Below are positions 30,400 to 42,688 of a DNA stretch of 64,000 bases, one piece after another (within the stretch, counting starts at the first letter, position 1; each line of letters starts with the position of its first letter). This DNA is from Eutreptiella sp. 'Long Island Sound 2002' (taxonomy: Eukaryota > Euglenozoa > Euglenophyceae > Eutreptiales > Eutreptiaceae), in NCBI GenBank assembly GCA_964036045.1, contig OZ038384.1, forward strand, positions 37,502,238 to 37,566,237, in the 5' to 3' direction. Made by a program: the position numbers and the translations under genes. The notes beneath the pieces were generated by a model that saw only the letters and a list, made by a program, of their open reading frames with translations, was not told the DNA's origin and searched no databases.

Positions 30400-31255
30400 T
30401 TCCCTCCTCTCATTGCCAATACTTTACATGGTATGTTCCTCTAATGGAAAATTGCGGATGGCCGCACCACAAGAGTGCTGTTTGCCACTACTTTAGACGC
30501 TATCCTCCTCTATTGAGAAACTGCGGATGGTCGCACCACAAGAGTCCTCTCATTGCCACTCTTTTCAATGCTCTGCGCCTGTGTTGCAAAATCGCAGATG
30601 CTCATACCACGACAGTTCTCTCGTTGCAACTATTTCAAATGCTAACCTCCTTTTTTGAAAAACTGCGGATGGTCGCACCACAAGAGTCCTCTCATTGCCA
30701 CTTCTTTAAATGCTATGCCCCCTTGTTGAGAAACTGCGGATGGCCGCAACACAGGATTCTTCTCATAGACACTATTTCAAATGCCATGCTCCTCCATTGA
30801 GAAATTTAAGATGCTCGCACCACGAGAATTCTGTTATTGCGACTATTTTCACTGCTATGCTCCTCTGCTGGAAAACTGCGCATGGTCGCCCCACAACAGT
30901 GCTCTCATTGCCACTACTTTTAATGCTATGGTCCCCTGTCGAGAAACTGCGGATGGGCCCACCACAAGAGTCCTCTCACTACCACTACTTTAAATGCTCT
31001 GCCACTCTATTCAGAATTTGCGGGTGGTTGCACCACAACAGTCCTCTTACTGCCATTTCTTTATATGCTATGCCCCCTTGTTGAGAAACCGTTGATGGTC
31101 GCACCACAAGAGTCCTCTCACTAGCACTATTTTCAGTGGCTCGATTGTCGGTCAAAAAATTGCCGATGGTCGCACTACGGCAGCCCTCTGAGTGCCACTA
31201 TTTCAAGTTCTATGTCGTTCTATTGAAGAACTGTGGATTGTTGCACCACACCCAG
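30400..31255 (+). repeat. 70 bp tandem array, left arm (12 copies)
   Basis: Units near 30,463, 30,533, 30,603, 30,673, 30,743, 30,815, 30,886, 30,956, 31,027, 31,097, 31,168 and 31,240. Copies differ by 10-30%, so the array is old. Open frames across it are repeat artefacts. Confidence 0.88.
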
Positions 31256-31394
31256 TGTCCCCCTACGTGTCACAAAGCTAGAAGAGTAACGGGTCATTAT
31301 GAACGATGATTCCGAATACGTCGAGTATCCGTAGAAACTTGTCGGGTCCGAGCCCGCACCCGGAACTAAGCCTGTCATAATAATCAAAGCAAGC

Positions 31395-33340
31395 GTGAAC
31401 CCACAATTGACCCATAGGCTCGGAACACGTCAGAAAGCAATTACCAACAGCAGCGGAATACTTATGACAAAAAAAATCTCACTGGTGGCCCCGAGGGGTA
31501 GGGCATGGCAAACCTCCAAATCGTGCCACAGCCTTGTGCACGTCCCGCGCAGAGGGTTGGTCGCCGCTTCTTGGGTGTCGTCTTTCGGATTTTCAAAAAA
31601 CCGCCATTGCACCCGCATGGCACATCTCATCAACTGCCCCGCGTGCACAGCTGTACAGGCATGCATGCGACCATCTTGGGAGCGGCTTGGTTGCAGCGCA
31701 TTGGCACCTCGACCAACGGGACACATATCCGTTTGTCTGTTGGACGGTCCTTTCACTCACGGTAGACCTACGACCCCACATACTCGGTCACGAGCATAAC
31801 CTCTCCATGGCCCTTTGTAGCTGTCTCAGACCAAGGTACCATCCAGCCCACGGGCCTTCTGGCGGACCGCGCGAAACAATCCCCTGTCATCCGCAAGCCA
31901 CCAGTCCACACACTGAAACCCCCCTTGGTACGCCTTGATGTTGACCAAGACCGGAACGCATCGTGCGGTGTCACGTGTCCGCGAGTTTTCTGCAACCCAA
32001 ACGGTAGGATGGTGGGCAGCTGCAGGTTGGTGGTGGGGAAGTAGGGGTATTTCATGTGCCTTGCCTTCCTGAACCGCCACCGCATCTCCATGTGGGCCTC
32101 CTTGAGGTTCGACTTTTGGTGGCGGCTTTGCTTCCGGGATCGCAGTTTGAACCCATCGGACAACTAGTCCAGCATCCCGCAAATCTGGTTCCATGCACGG
32201 GACAGACTACATTGGAAGTCCTTGGCTGTGATATCATTCCATCTGTTTGGGCCAACACGAGCAATCTCCGTGGTTCCAACGAGAGGCCTCGGAGACACAC
32301 CTGTCTGGAGATGCGTTTCTTCCATTGTGCATCGGCACTATTGCCCCTCGCTGCTGCAGGTCAATGGCTAGGGTCCGAGTGGCCGGCGAGTCCGAAACAT
32401 GGAAGATGATGATGTTTAGCGGTTCTATCATAGTCCCGCCTTTGGCCCTCGGCACTTTGTGGTAGGGTGCGCCTCCGTACCCTTGCCAACGGCGATCGCT
32501 TTCTTTGGATTTTTTTTTGGCCTTCCCTTTGTGCTTGCTTGTCGTCATTGGAACGTTGCCCTTTTGGGTACCGCAGCACTATGAAACAGTGGAGGGGCCT
32601 GTCCAGCTGCACTCGCCTTGCCCCTGTTGCCAGCTTGCCGTGAAACAGCGCAAGCTCCTTCGGCCTGCGGCACTTCTTCTTGCCCCTCCCCATCCTCCAT
32701 GAACGAAGGCGCTCCCGGTGAACCGACTTCCGCTGCTTGTCTCCCTTTTTCCTCGACGTCTCAACCTTGTGCCTCATCTTTTTCATCGCCTATTCCGGCA
32801 CCTTCTTCTTCCCCATCGCCTTGATGACGGTATTCTCACTTTGTTCCAGAGCTTGGTCCGCCTTCTTTGCCTTTGTCAATTCCTCCTCACGCTAGTCACG
32901 GGCCTTGGTAAAAACCTTCTGGATGTATACCTTCAGGCTTGCGGCCTGGCTCTTGTTCACAAGGCCAAACTTCGCACAAAACTCAGCATCTCTCTCGGGA
33001 GACCATGCCACCTCCTCCCAATGGCCTTGCACCCACTTCCTGGCATTGACATCCGGCCTTTTCTCGCGGCCACCGCATCCCAAGTACGCTTTGCGGAGCA
33101 CATTTCATATGCCATACCTGTAATCCAGCTCCCCCCGTCCTCATCATCTTCACGGTGCCAGATCCGATCCAGCTGCCGGCGCTATTCTTCTCGCTCTTCT
33201 TCTCCCTTTACCGTCTTCTTCTCCCTCTCCTTCTCCCTTTTCTTCTCCCTCTTCTTCTCACTATTTGTCTTTTTGATCCGGCGGGTTGAAGGGGCTGTGC
33301 TCCTGTTGATGTTGTTGCCCGTCTGCTTGAGGGTGTAGCG
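31395..33340 (-). pseudogene. Degenerate coding core of the foldback-like element
   Basis: On the minus strand, frames at 33,101-32,892, 32,786-32,361 and 32,194-31,768 carry protein-like text: RKWVQGHWEEVAWSPERDAE, FCAKFGLVNKSQAASLKVYI, a Lys/Arg/Glu-rich helix region, then FPTTNLQLPTILPFGLQ. Stops separate them. The basic, coiled first part suggests DNA binding, but no transposase signature was recognised. Confidence 0.3.
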
Positions 33341-33479
33341 GCAACTGCTGCTCCCCTAGCCGAGCTCCCTATGGCAGTTGCCGTTGTGGCGGTGGTTGTT
33401 GTGGCGGTTGTTGCTATCGTGGCAGATGCTGCTAGGTGGTGGTACTTGCCCTGCTTGTGTGCCCTACCGCCCCTTAGAT

Positions 33480-34105
33480 AGAGGAGCATAGCATTTAAAG
33501 TAGTGGCAATGAGAGGACTCTTGTGGTTCGACCATCCACTGCCATTGAACAGAGCAGCATGGCAGCTAAAGCAGTGGCGATGAGAGGACTCTTGTGGTGT
33601 GAGCATGCTCATTTTTTCAACACACCAGGATAGCATTTAAAGTAGTGGCACTGGGAGGACTCTTGTGATGCGACCATTGGCAGTTTTCCAATTCAGGAGC
33701 ATACTACTTACACTAGTAGCAAAGAGGACTCTTGTGGTGTGACTGTCCGCGGCTTTCCAGAACAGAAGCATAGCATTGAAAGTAGTGGCAATGAGAGGAC
33801 TCTTGTAGTGCGATCATCCGCAGTTTTCCAATAGAGGAGCATACCATTTAAAGTATTGCGAATGAGATGACTCTTGTGTTGTGACCATCTGCAATTTTTC
33901 AATAGAGGAGCATAGCATGTAAAGTAGTGGCGGTTAGAGGACTCTTGTGGTGCGACCATCGACTCTTATTGATTAGACGAGCATAGCATTTAAAGTGATG
34001 GCATCGAGAGAACTCTTGTGGTGTGAGCGTGCTGGGTTTTTCAATAGATGAGGATAGCATTTAAAGTAGTGGCGGTGAAAGGACTCTTGTGGTGCGACCA
34101 TTGAC
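33480..34105 (-). repeat. 70 bp tandem array, right arm (9 copies, inverted)
   Basis: Complement of the left-arm unit. ACTCTTGTGG-type words occur near 33,518, 33,588, 33,659, 33,727, 33,798, 33,870, 33,940, 34,011 and 34,081. Confidence 0.88.
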
Positions 34106-36585
34106 AACCAACTTGTACTGTTGTTGATTATGGAGATGTAAGCCCACAACTTCATTGAACACAAAAAATGTCTGCACCAGTGCATCTCCTAGACCACCCC
34201 CACAGCCACAAGGATGGGGCGGGGTTTTAAGCTAGGTGGAACGATCCACCCTTTATCCCCTCCTTCACATGCTTTGGCACAGTGTTGGCCCTAATTTGTC
34301 ACATGCAGCACCTATGCAGCCATGCTTGTCTCCCCTGCATCGCATGGAATATGGGCATCACTGTTTCCGCACAGTTGCCATAATTGCTCATAATAGAGGC
34401 AAACCCACCATCCCGGTGGCTGTTAGCTTTCCCACCACGTGCTTCCAATATTCCACCATCTTCAATTGCCATTTCCATTGGAGTTTTGGTGCAGGGGGTT
34501 TGCACCAGCTATGGGTATAAAGTGTGAGGTCTGAAGTGTGATTGGGCATGTCGTGTCGCAAACCTCTATCTCTTGTTTGTTGGAAGAAACACTTTTCACC
34601 GAAGGAATCTCAAGCATGGTTTGCACTTTGTGTTGGTATCAGACTTCTAATGTGATGCATTCATGTCAAGTACCTGACATGCATTTTGCTGTTTTTCCCT
34701 TGCCTAGTCTTTGGCCTTGTCTGGGCCCTTGTGGTGCTTAACGTACTTGAGGAAATGCCGCAGGTGAAGCGGGGTCCATAGAGCGCAAGATAATAGATCT
34801 AGTTCTAGTTGCTTACACGTCCGTTTTTTCTGTTTGCTTTTTGGTACGCGACGGGAGGAAAATGTCCACAGGGATACACAAGACACCCAATACTTCGAGC
34901 GCATGCCCAACATCAATATGTGCGGAATGTATGATTTTGAAGTCTCTAACAGCAGACGAAACTAGCTTGAGCACATTCCACGCCAGGTTCACCAGAAGAG
35001 GAAGGCGAGGGCAGAAAAAGAGGTGGCATGAACCAAAAGAAGAAGTAGCGAGGAAGGACCCAATCACGGGGCCAACAAGAAGGCAAAACGCCACAGGAGG
35101 CTAGGGCGTGCGTCTGGTATGGTGTGTACAAGGTCCAAAGAGAACTCTTGAAGGGCCCAATCCAGTCGTTGGAATTGTCACTTGTGCCGCATGAATCCTG
35201 CAAGTGAACCCATTTTTTGCGGCCGCACTCGTTGCAACAGACATCAAGGAGTGCTGCACAAATGGACGACCCATTCTTTTTTCCAGGGCATCGAGGATGA
35301 TGTGCCATGCGGAACTGCAGCTTTGTTCATTTCCGCATAGGTTGTTGAATATGCCGTCCACTCGGAACCAGCCTTAGCAGACACTGATTGGTTCATGCAA
35401 AAAGTATCATGGCATCAGAATCATGTTAGGTGTCTGACATGTGCGTGACACAACACGTCCGGCATACGGTGACACCAACCAGGCTATATATGGGTATTAT
35501 CATAAGCCTAGTACTTCAACTTTTGATTTGTGTCTGGTAAAAATATTTGTAGTATGGTAGGAAAGATTGAACAGTGCAATTTTGTGCACATTGTGAACAG
35601 AATCATTTTAACCTACATTCTCTCAAAGCCTGAAAAAACGCATGTTTCGCAAGTGATCTATTTTTTTTTTCACTCAACGGCTGATCGCCAATTGCCAGAT
35701 TCTACCATGCCTTTGAATATTAACATCAAGAAATGTGCATGTGCCAGTTTTGCAACATCAGGTTTGTTGCGGGATTTTCTTCCCCGGCATTTGCAGACTT
35801 TACCTTTTCGTCTTCTTTTTGTTGGGTCCCTTTTTGGAAATGGGTGCATGTTAGCCGATATTGCTGCTTCCAGTTTCGGCGATTCATTGCCCCGTGGAAA
35901 GGGTTTGCCTTTTTGTTCGTCATTTGCACATCATTGCTGTTGGGTTTTGGGTCTTTTTGTGTACTTTTAGCCCCGGTTTTACGACGTTTATGACGCTTCT
36001 CCAATGGCAATCCCGATTGCTCGTGGAATAGAGCCTACTCATTTGATTGGTGGTGAAGCAGAGAATTCCTTCATGGAATGACTTTGCCCTCAAGAACCCA
36101 ATGATCGGGACTAAGCAACGAATGACCCTACAAAAAGCGAGACCCGAGAAGGTGATGCGAATGAGAATGAAGATTGAGTGGAGGAAGTTCACAGTGTCAC
36201 CCCAGCACCAAAGCGAGCCCTTGGATTTTTGGATACGAATGATGCTCTTGCATCACCCTCATCTAAGGCAGGCACTCAATGAGTCAAAGAATATGCCCGT
36301 ACCGGACGATTTTGACGGCGACGATAATGGCATTGGATAAGGCATTGCACATGGGTTGGTATGATATCCCTCGGCATGCTGGAACGTGTCGGAAGATTGT
36401 TCCGGACCACGTCAATGACCTCACCATTGCCATGTACAATGGACAAGACCTTGGACCACTAGGTTGTTTGCTGAAAGACCTTGGAAGTATGTCTTGCGCC
36501 TTGTGTTTCTGTCATACGCCTGACATGCCAGTGTCATGATAAATTGGTGCCAGACACGTGACATGCAAAGCCCCTTCTGCCCTTC
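34106..36585. other. Sparse region, no supported gene
   Basis: Short frames on both strands without domains. The longest, 35,530-35,970 plus, is T-rich, overlaps a Lys-rich minus-strand frame (36,010-35,726, KRHKRRKTGAKSTQKDPKPN) and could be real in neither or in the latter. CTGACATG words recur (34,676, 35,436, 36,522). One GCGGCCGC lies at about 35,219. Confidence 0.35.
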
Positions 36586-36612
36586 TTGCCTGTCGTTCAT
36601 CCACACGAGACC

Positions 36613-37127
36613 ATGAGCAGCAGCCATGGCCATGAACAGCAAGAGCAGCAACCAGCATTGCAGAAGAGAAACAGGACACTAACACGAATTGCAGAGGAGC
36701 AAGCCAAGCTCGACGTCAAGCGGATCGAGAGGCAGGAGGACTACTTCAAGAAGCCAATCAGAGGGTGTTTGGGGCATTAGGATGTCAAGAAGGAGACGTG
36801 CGGAGGGGGATTCAAGCTTAGTATTAAGACTAGAATGCGGGGGTTCAGGCCGACGCGTTCCTGGCAACAGCAATAGACGACCCCTGCAAGAGGTTGAAGG
36901 TTGATACTGACTGGCACCACAATCCTAAGGGGGAGATCTCGAAGAAGCTAGGTGAACAACATGCCTGTCACGTCCAAGCCGACATCACTGCCCGCTACCA
37001 AAGAGGCGGAAAAAATTCAATCTTCACGTGCCTGAGCGAGGAACGAGAAACCTTGTACCCCCGGTACCTGTGGATCCATGGGTCACCGGAACTAGGCGAT
37101 CCTGTGGCCAAGATGTTCGACACTTGA
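36613..37127 (+). pseudogene. Fragment of an unidentified mobile-element gene
   Basis: From ATG 36,613 a helical, charged segment reads SSSHGHEQQEQQPALQKRN and TRIAEEQAKLDVKRIERQED. After frame changes the 36,894-37,127 frame reads VDTDWHHNPKGEISKKLGEQ, ITARYQRGGKNS and LWIHGSPELGDPVAKMFDT. It resembles pieces of one protein broken by small indels. Family not recognised. Confidence 0.3.
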
Positions 37128-37955
37128 GATTTAACATGGCCTGATGTGACCGTCTGGCCGTTCTGTTTGCCGTATTGTGATGTGTTGTGTCAGGTCTCTT
37201 ACATGAGAAGAGTATTGTGAATTGCATGTTGGACGTGCTTGCCTACATTCTAATGTCCGGTGTGCATTGGCACGTTGTTTTTTTTGGGGGCTGCTGCCTT
37301 CAGGCAGACAATCACACAATGTGACCCTTTAACTGCATGGTTTGAGGATGGTATCCGATTTTTCTTTTCTTTTGTCCGAACTCGTCCGATTTTTCTGTGT
37401 CAGCCGTTTGACACAAATTTCTTTGCAGGTTCTCTGTTGTTGAACTGTTGAGCAATCTACTTGACTTCAATTTGTCAAATTTTAAGTTGTGTAGCACAAT
37501 CAGATGCCAATGGTTGTTGTGGGTTAACGTTGCTGAGCTATGTTTTGTACTGTTTTGTGCCGATATGTATGAGTATTGGTATAGGTATTCACAACACTTT
37601 ATTGCACTTTTCACTATTATTGTCCAAATGTACTGTTCCCGTGCATGTGTTGCCTTTGTCCCTATACCACATGTTTCTCTGCGGGAGACGGTTCCTTCAC
37701 TGCTCATCAAATAGGGAGCTTGCAGAGAAGATGAAGAGGATGCAGCATGTGGGATGACTTACGTTTGACGTTTGTGTCACACTTCTTACATAAATGGGTG
37801 GTAGTGTGTCAATACACAATGCTTTGGGACAAAGAATTCCAGTCCATACAAATTCTTGGACAGTGAAAACCATCAAATTGGGATGCCACATTGTTCAGGC
37901 GAAAACAAGCATTGGTGTAAAAAAAAACAAAAAAAAGATTAAGCTGTTGCCCACA

Positions 37956-38430
37956 CGTGGGCGCACATAATGCCCTTAGAACACAGGGCCGGTGCACGGA
38001 CATGCCGAAGGGAGAGAGGGACTAACCTTGACACAGGGCAGTCAGAGACCGACAGAGCTACTGCGGCAACCTACACCTGGTCACAGAGTGTGCCCTAAAA
38101 CCCAGGGGCTAGGGCATGGACACGCCGAGGGGTGAGAGAAACCAAGCGAGAGGGGGACGGACCTTGACACACAGAGGTGAGAGAGCAAGAGAGTTACTGT
38201 GGCAACCCAAACGTGGGCGCACACTTTGACCCATGAAGCAAGGGCCATGGCAACGACACCCCGAGAGTTGACTCCATGAGAGCGAGAGTGGGACCAGCGA
38301 AGAAACGGAGTGGTGAGTGACTGAGAGAGTTAATGTGGTTTCCTGCTTGTGGGCACACATACTGACCAAAGAACACAAGGGCTAGGGCATGGACACGCCG
38401 AGAGGTGAGGGCTAGTGAGCGAGATTGGCA
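37956..38430 (+). repeat. ~125-135 bp satellite, four copies
   Basis: Units start near 37,956, 38,077, 38,211 and 38,348, each with GTGGGCGCACA or a variant, then GGGCTAGGGCATGGACACGC or a variant, GAGGTGAGAG and ACTGTGGCAACC. Period 121-137 bp. The stretch 37,130-37,955 before it shows no supported gene. Confidence 0.75.
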
Positions 38431-39240
38431 CTAACCTAGCAACGAGCACCGAGAGCACTGAGACCCCGGCCCCCTCCGGAAAGTGAGTAGGTGAGCGCAA
38501 GACCGGCCAAAGGAAAACCACACAAGAAGACGGCAAGCGCCCGGAAGAGACCGGGCACAGATAGTCAGGGCAAGAGCACACAGACCAACCCAGTAGGTCA
38601 CGGGATGGGGGCGGACAGAGAGGAGCGAGGTGACGTGCGCGCGGATAGCAGGGCAGCACAGGTGCGGACGATGGGTGGGGAGTAACGGAAACGGCGAAAC
38701 AGAAAACCAAAGGGCCGCAAGAAAGTCAGGGGTAGAAGTGGAGGGAGTGTGTGTGGAGCGCGGGGAGAGGTGTGGCAAAGGGACGTGGAGAGGGCGAGCT
38801 GGCGGAAGGCACGCAAGGAGGAGCGGAGACGAGGGGGGAAGACGAAGGGGAGCAGGGAGAGCTGAGGGCGAGGGTGAGGAGCGCGGCAAAGTGGTACGGG
38901 AGGGGGAGGGGGGGAGTAGCGATAGGCGTGCGGAAGCAGGGGCGGGTGGCCGGGGCTGATGCAAGCGAGAGACCCGAGAGAAGCGAGTTGAGGGTGGGGA
39001 AGGGGACGAAGGGGCCGAGCCGAGGCGAGAGGGATGAGGGTGGGGAAGGGTGCAGAACCAAGTGCACTCAGGCCAACCACGGCTGGCGGAGGGGTGGAGG
39101 GCAGGGCACAGGTGGAGGGTGAGGCATCCCCTGGCTTGGTCAGCCGACGGATCGCCGGGGCGAGCCGCGCCCGGAGACTGCATAGCAGTGGCGGGCGAAG
39201 GTGGCATCAAGCAGTGCAGGGGTGAGGGGCAGGGTGGAGA
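38431..39240. other. Purine-skewed region (GA-rich plus strand)
   Basis: Plus strand is dominated by G and A (GGGAGA, GCGAGA, GAGG words). This leaves a 259-codon Pro/Ser/Leu-rich minus frame (39,210-38,431) open, which I read as a composition artefact. No promoter or gene is supported. Confidence 0.45.
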
Positions 39241-39539
39241 GGGAGCAAAGTTTTCTGAATTTTTCTTTTTAGAAAATTTCCCATGTCATATTGCGCTTTT
39301 TACACCCCACCACAACTTTGCACCCCCCAAGTTGCAACTATGGTCTCGTGCAAGAGGGGGTGGTCTGTCTTTTGGCCTCCCGTTGGGGCCAGGGCTGGCT
39401 GGATCACGTTGCAAGAGGATTGAGGGTTCTGCCGTCCGCACGCGGCCTGGTTTGGTCCCGGATCCGATTGTTGTTGATTAGAGGAAATGCTGTCGCTGGG
39501 GATATGGGGGTGCCTAATTTTTTTGTAAGGGTGCTAACA

Positions 39540-41139
39540 GCCCTTGACCGCCTTGAGCCTGGTATTTGGGTGGTTTTTTTTCCGAGAGTCTCTCTCTGAA
39601 ACCCGTTTTAAGCGGGCTATCCCCCGCCGTCTTGGAGGATTGGTGCAGTGGGCAATATTTAGATTCCGGACTTCATCTAGCATGCAATTGCCGTGGATGA
39701 TGTCCTCCAGATTTCTAGGCATTCTTTGCAGGGAATTAGACAGATCTCGGCGGAGGGGCTCGTAATTGCCCGGGCGCTAGTTAGGGATGGCATCGTGGCA
39801 CATTGCAATTTTGACCTGCCCCCCAATGGCGGGATATTCCCCGTCCCCATGAACTATGAGAACGCGTCCAGGATTGTGCACTTAGTTACATTCAATCGGC
39901 AGCATGCCAGCAAACCGCCGTCCTTTTCCCTGCCGGTGGTGGAGGATTTTGCCCTGCTTAATCGAATTGCATTTTTTACAAAGCCAGTCAGGGGTTTTTG
40001 GCTTTCCTGCGGGGTTGGGTTCTTACCTGTGCGACCCGTTTGTGAGTGCATTGCGTGAGCTCAGTCTGGACGATGCCCTAGGTGAGCCTTTGTTAGTCTG
40101 CCATGTGGACCTTAAAAACGCTTTTTGGTCTCTGCGCCTCGCCGAGGAATTTCGCAACCCTTTCCGTGTGAGTGTGGACGGAGAGTTTGGTTGGCAATTC
40201 TCCCCAGCCCTCTGCCAAATTGTTCTCGGTTGGGGGACGTGCTCCAAAAGCTTTGTTTGGGGTCAGTCATTATCGTGCACTACTTGGATGATTTTTTGGT
40301 GGTGGGTTGTGGAGGGGCCGATGTGATGTGGGGAGGGCTGCAGCGCAATTGTGCTCTCTGTTTCGTACGGAAGGCGCGGTCATCCCAAGAGTGTGCTAGA
40401 CCCCGTGCATTCCATTGTGTGGCTGGGTAAACAACTAGTACTCTCTAGGCCACGCACAGGGGTCTTTGTGGTCGAAGAGCAATGGGTCACCTTGGTGGGC
40501 CTGTGGTGCGCGTCGCTGTACTCCCACTTTCCTGAATGTTTGCCAGGTGTGTCGTGGGAAGGGTGTCCTGGGCTCTGCGAACGCAAGTGGGGACGTGCCC
40601 GTTCTTGGCTAGTTGGTGGTCACACATCATGTGGGGCTCAACCTTACCGCCCTCCACCCCCCTCAAGCTGGTGTGCAGCCTCCTCCACTGCCTGGTAATG
40701 GCGCGACGGGGGTGGTGGTCTCCATGGGTAATCGCCTCCCCTCTCCTAGCAGGGCGTGGCCTTATTTTCGTCGACACAGCGTTCAACGTCGATCGCTTTA
40801 AGGTAGGACTCTGGGGACCTACTTTAGGGGGGCGCGTCTTCCGCTGCCCTGCGGATGTTGCAATACAACAGGAGACATAGGTGGACAATTTGGTGCAGGG
40901 TCTCCATTTCCTATGTAAATGTCGGCTGGCCTGTGTTCAAGATGGCAGGTGACTCGATCGACCAGCTGGCAGGAATGCGTGCTACGTCAGGCCTATTTCG
41001 GCATAATAGGAACCTCCGCAGGGCTTTTTACTTACTGCAGCGTGCTCCCTCATCAATTTTCTTGGAGTTGGTGCCTAGAGACGTCAACCCCGCCGACTGC
41101 TTTTCCCGCATCGACGGCGACTTTGGTGGATGTTTCTAG
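39540..41139 (+). pseudogene. DIRS-like retroelement, RT and RNase H relic
   Basis: Several plus-strand frames together read like the RT-RNase H of DIRS/PAT-type elements. At 39,840-39,960: NASRIVHLVTFNRQHASKPP and SFSLPVVEDF. At 40,105-40,165: VDLKNAFWSLRLAEEFRNPF, the motif-A block with catalytic Asp. At about 40,200: FSPALCQIVL. At about 40,270: IVHYLDDFLVV, the YxDD catalytic block intact. Then VHSIVWLGKQLVLS. RNase H traces follow: FVDTAFNVDRFKVGLWGP and, at 41,050-41,110, FLELVPRDVNPADCFSRID, like the NPADxxSR block. At least four frame changes. No tyrosine recombinase was recognised, so the name rests on RT style. Confidence 0.65.
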
Positions 41140-41301
41140 GCAGCGGAGTCGGCAACCCGGGGCAGATTTTTGGCCCTTCGAGCTTTTCCTTCATTGCCGT
41201 GTCCTATTTCGGTCGCAAACGTCCCTAAAGGTCGGTCTGTAGCAGCTAGGCACCTGGGGTCGTGTCCCGTGGGTGCGGCTTCGTAGAGCCTATAGCAAAA
41301 G

Positions 41302-41617
41302 ACGCGCACCAGGAAGTCATATGGCCTTTGAATGGTGGTTTGTTTTGCTTGTGCGACTGCTGTTACCCCACTAATAGGAGTTGTACTCCCTATTCTGTTT
41401 TGTCATTGTGATGCCCTGTTATGCCTCTCAGAGTTTATTCAAATATAACAGGGACCGCCCTCCCATCCGGGAGGGGGGGGGGCGGGTTCCCGCCCGCCCG
41501 CCCATGAATCGCTGAACGAGTCGCTATGGAGGCGGCCGCCTCTCATGACAATGTGGTGTTGTGCACCGGGACGTCATATGGCCTTCGAATGAGTTTTGTT
41601 TTGCTTGTGCAACTTGA
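41302..41617 (+). repeat. ~50 bp direct repeat pair downstream of the DIRS-like relic
   Basis: GTCATATGGCCTTTGAATG, then GTTTTGCTTGTGC at 41,302-41,352, and GTCATATGGCCTTCGAATG, then GTTTTGCTTGTGC at 41,562-41,617. They flank a GGGGGG..CCCGCCCGCCCG stretch and may be remnants of the split direct repeats that DIRS elements carry at the 3' side. Confidence 0.55.
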
Positions 41618-41639
41618 CGATTGTTCTCTACTCAAACCA

Positions 41640-42245
41640 ACACTACTCTCATCTAGCTCATCCAACATTGCACAAGCAAAAGGGTCTTATTTAGCCAACC
41701 GGAGGCTTGTGGAATCTGTCCAATTAAAAGCTAAGCAATTTTGCCTTTCATCAAGCCTAGGGCGGCTGCCCCCAAGGGTTTCTTCCAAGGACACCATTGA
41801 GGAAAACAAGAACAACACCAAGCTCAAGCAAGGGTTGCGAGTAGTGCCGATAGGCAAAAGCCGGCCCGGCATCCGCCAAAGGTCTAGGACCTTCCCTCCC
41901 GAGTAGCCTGGGTCTGTACCTACCCACAGAACCACAAATTGTTGAAAACCATGCTGTGTAACGCTCAAACAAAGTGCGATTGTGACCCTTGGGATTTTGC
42001 GCCGTCATTTGGCAAATGCACCTTGAAGCGCAATCGCCGAAGGCACTCTGTGCCTAGTACTACATCTTTCGAGTTTTAGCACCAAATTTGGATCTGATGC
42101 TATGGGCCACTAGCCTGGGTCCCATTCTGGAGATATATAAAAAACAATCCAGGAAATCCCAAAAAATTTGAAGAATTTTGGGTGACTGTGACCCAGGGGC
42201 CAAAATCGGCGCGCATTCGGCAGGTTACCCTAGTGTATGGGGTTT
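41640..42245. other. Gene-free stretch
   Basis: One 126-codon plus frame (41,526-41,906) without a domain. Nothing else seen. Confidence 0.35.
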
Positions 42246-42246
42246 A

Positions 42247-42688
42247 GCAAATCACCCGCGATGTTCCTGAGGCAAACTGCCCACCACAGGGGCTGGAGCC
42301 CCCTGCCAAACCTGCTGCCAAGCCTGCCCTCAAAGCTGCCAAACCTTGTGCCAAACCCTCCAAGAGTGCAGCCAAACCTGCTGCCCAGGTGGCAGCCAAG
42401 CCTGCAGCTAAACCTGCAGCTGGAGAGCCCATTCCTGTGGCCCCTGCTGAGCAGGTGCAGCTCTTCAAGGTCAAATACTCGCATCAGAAAAAGTGGCACA
42501 CAGAGCCGGTGGGAGAAGTGCACAAGTTTGTGGGTCCTGGTCCCACTGCTCACCATTGCAGCATACTGCCCGCATGGGGTCCGCTCCTGTGCCCAGGCCG
42601 GCAGGTAATCCTCATAACTGTGCAGTGCAGAGCGTGCTCTCCACCTGATATGGAAGTGCAACACAGCGAAAAAGTTCCGGAAAGCTAA
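42247..42688 (+). CDS. Exon with Ala-Lys-Pro repeats (possible host gene)
   Basis: The frame opens after TTTAG (42,242-42,246), which can be a splice acceptor. It reads ITRDVPEANCPPQGLEPP, then about ten Ala-Lys-Pro-type repeats (AKPAAKPALKAAKPCAKPSK), a histone-H1-like basic tail, then VQLFKVKYSHQKKWHTEPVG and EVHKFVGPGPTAHHCSILPA. A CAG|GTAATC donor at 42,602 would end the exon; otherwise the frame stops at 42,688. The AKP repeats resemble linker histone tails or bacterial-type HU extensions, but no globular domain was found here. Codon use is cleaner than in neighbouring relics, so a host exon is plausible. Confidence 0.4.

Larger units (their letters stand above)
30400..34105. mobile_element. 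Foldback-like element: inverted arrays of a 70 bp repeat around a 2.2 kb core
   Basis: The left array (30,400-31,255) has 12 units at a steady ~70 bp spacing, marked by CGCACCACAAGAGT and GAAACTGCGGATGG. The right array (33,480-34,105) has nine units of the complement, marked by ACTCTTGTGGTGCGACCA. The two arrays face each other across about 2.2 kb. Inverted ends built from tandem repeats are characteristic of foldback elements (FB of Drosophila, Galileo). No target duplication was identified, so the outer ends are open. The core holds broken coding sequence on the minus strand. Confidence 0.6.

Noticed and set aside
30400-31255. CRISPR-like array
   Set aside because: Units of ~70 bp are repeated in full with no unique spacers, and an inverted array of the same unit lies 2.2 kb away; it is a tandem satellite.
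35530-35970. 146-codon plus-strand frame
   Set aside because: T-rich, Phe/Leu/Cys-rich product without a domain, overlapping a Lys-rich frame on the other strand.
38431-39210. 259-codon minus-strand open frame
   Set aside because: Open because the plus strand is purine-rich with few TTA/CTA/TCA words. The protein is low-complexity Pro/Ser/Leu without a domain, and several frames are open at once.
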